Origin: Fulvivirga ulvae | Lineage (GTDB): Bacteria; Bacteroidota; Bacteroidia; Cytophagales; Cyclobacteriaceae | Reading direction: 5' to 3' | Length of the DNA stretch: 64,000 nt | Assembly (NCBI RefSeq): GCF_021389975.1 | Contig: NZ_CP089981.1 | Location: 6,659,501-6,723,500, forward strand | Shown: positions 63,723-64,000 of the stretch, piece after piece | How the letters are laid out: each line of letters starts with the position of its first letter | How positions within the stretch are numbered: position 1 is the first letter of the stretch | Notes under the pieces: model-generated | The model's database searches: none | What the model saw: only the letters and a program-made list of their open reading frames with translations | What the model was told of the DNA's origin: nothing | Program-made: the position numbers and the translations under genes

Positions 63723-64000
63723 TTATTTTTTAATAGTAATGATACTCACACGGTCTGTTAATTTATTGAAAGGGTTAGACCATCTGATCGTTAAGGTTTG
63801 AGTATTCTTATCCCAGGAACCGCCATGGATGGTAAAAGGACCAAACTCAGTTTCAAATGTTGTTTCTCCTATACCTCCACAATCCATTGTAATAGTTGCA
63901 GTAATATCCTTTCCGGTATCAAAAAGCCTGAAAGTGCCTCCGGCAATATCAGAAACCTCAAACTCGTTTTCCGCGGTTTTTGTAATGGTCACGGATTCAT
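63723..64000 (-). CDS. C-terminal end of an unknown protein (partial, runs off right edge)
   Basis: The frame is open to the window edge; the last 92 codons end ...NKLTDRVSIITIKK at 63723. The visible part is beta-rich with two repeated strand motifs (GTFRLFDTGKDITATITMD; FGPFTIHGGSWDKNTQTLTI), like an all-beta domain of a surface or lipoprotein. An internal GTG at 63992 could be mistaken for a start. It ends 5 bases before the RHS partner gene, so it is in the same operon. It might be a secreted accessory of the RHS pair. Confidence 0.55.
   Translation of the reverse strand, partial: ESVTITKTAENEFEVSDIAGGTFRLFDTGKDITATITMDCGGIGETTFETEFGPFTIHGGSWDKNTQTLTIRWSNPFNKLTDRVSIITIKK

Noticed and set aside
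63723..63992. Complete 89-residue gene starting at GTG 63992
   Set aside because: The frame stays open to the window edge, with coding-like residues before the GTG. A partial larger gene is more likely.

Overview
The window looks like a chromosomal segment of a Bacteroidota bacterium, most likely from the Cytophagales. The grounds are an AT-rich genome, split RHS/YD-repeat secreted proteins with a DUF6443-type region, MacB/FtsX-like permeases of about 790 residues, and a Bacteroidota-type ATPase plus paired tyrosine recombinases. The genus is not determinable by eye. Nearly all genes lie on the minus strand, so transcription runs from high to low coordinates.

Region 1 (about 1-26,722) is an NRPS-PKS assembly line. 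In order of transcription: a FAAL-ACP-C-A-T-E starter protein (20261-26722); a permease (17456-19825); a 4588-residue C-A-T-KS-AT-KR-ACP-C-A-T-C-A-T hybrid (3635-17401); a TubC-docked C-A-T protein (253-3615); and a PKS running off the left edge (1-210). The A domain of the starter reads like an Asn code and is followed by an epimerase. The predicted first product is therefore N-acyl-D-Asn, the pro-drug cap of colibactin- and zwittermicin-type pathways. COM-like and TubC-like docking ends agree with the gene order. No thioesterase or cap-removing peptidase is in view.

Region 2 (about 26,723-30,450) has a ParB-like protein, a small protein whose strand pattern recalls avidin, and an MBL/beta-CASP nuclease gene interrupted by one in-frame stop.

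Region 3 (about 30,450-64,000) is an RHS polymorphic-toxin locus. Two large secreted proteins (59731-63717 and 53888-59731) form the main gene pair. Downstream lies a train of displaced C-terminal tip plus immunity cassettes. Each carries the same end of the RHS core, then a different tip and a putative immunity gene. Cassettes are separated by a conserved non-coding repeat of about 430 bp that contains a terminator-like hairpin. Tips include a caspase-like H/C candidate, an HExxH metallopeptidase candidate and a GNKIFR-ending tip; partners include lipoproteins and a CPBP membrane protease. Several cassettes are frameshifted or reduced to fragments. A 44-residue membrane protein occurs twice.

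Region 4 (about 41,650-48,300) interrupts the cassette train. It is an accessory island with a DUF4393/Abi-alpha-like gene, a zinc-ribbon protein, a GC-rich non-coding block, a ParE-type toxin with antitoxin, two adjacent tyrosine recombinases, an ATPase and a divergent XRE regulator with tandem operator-like repeats 21 bp apart.
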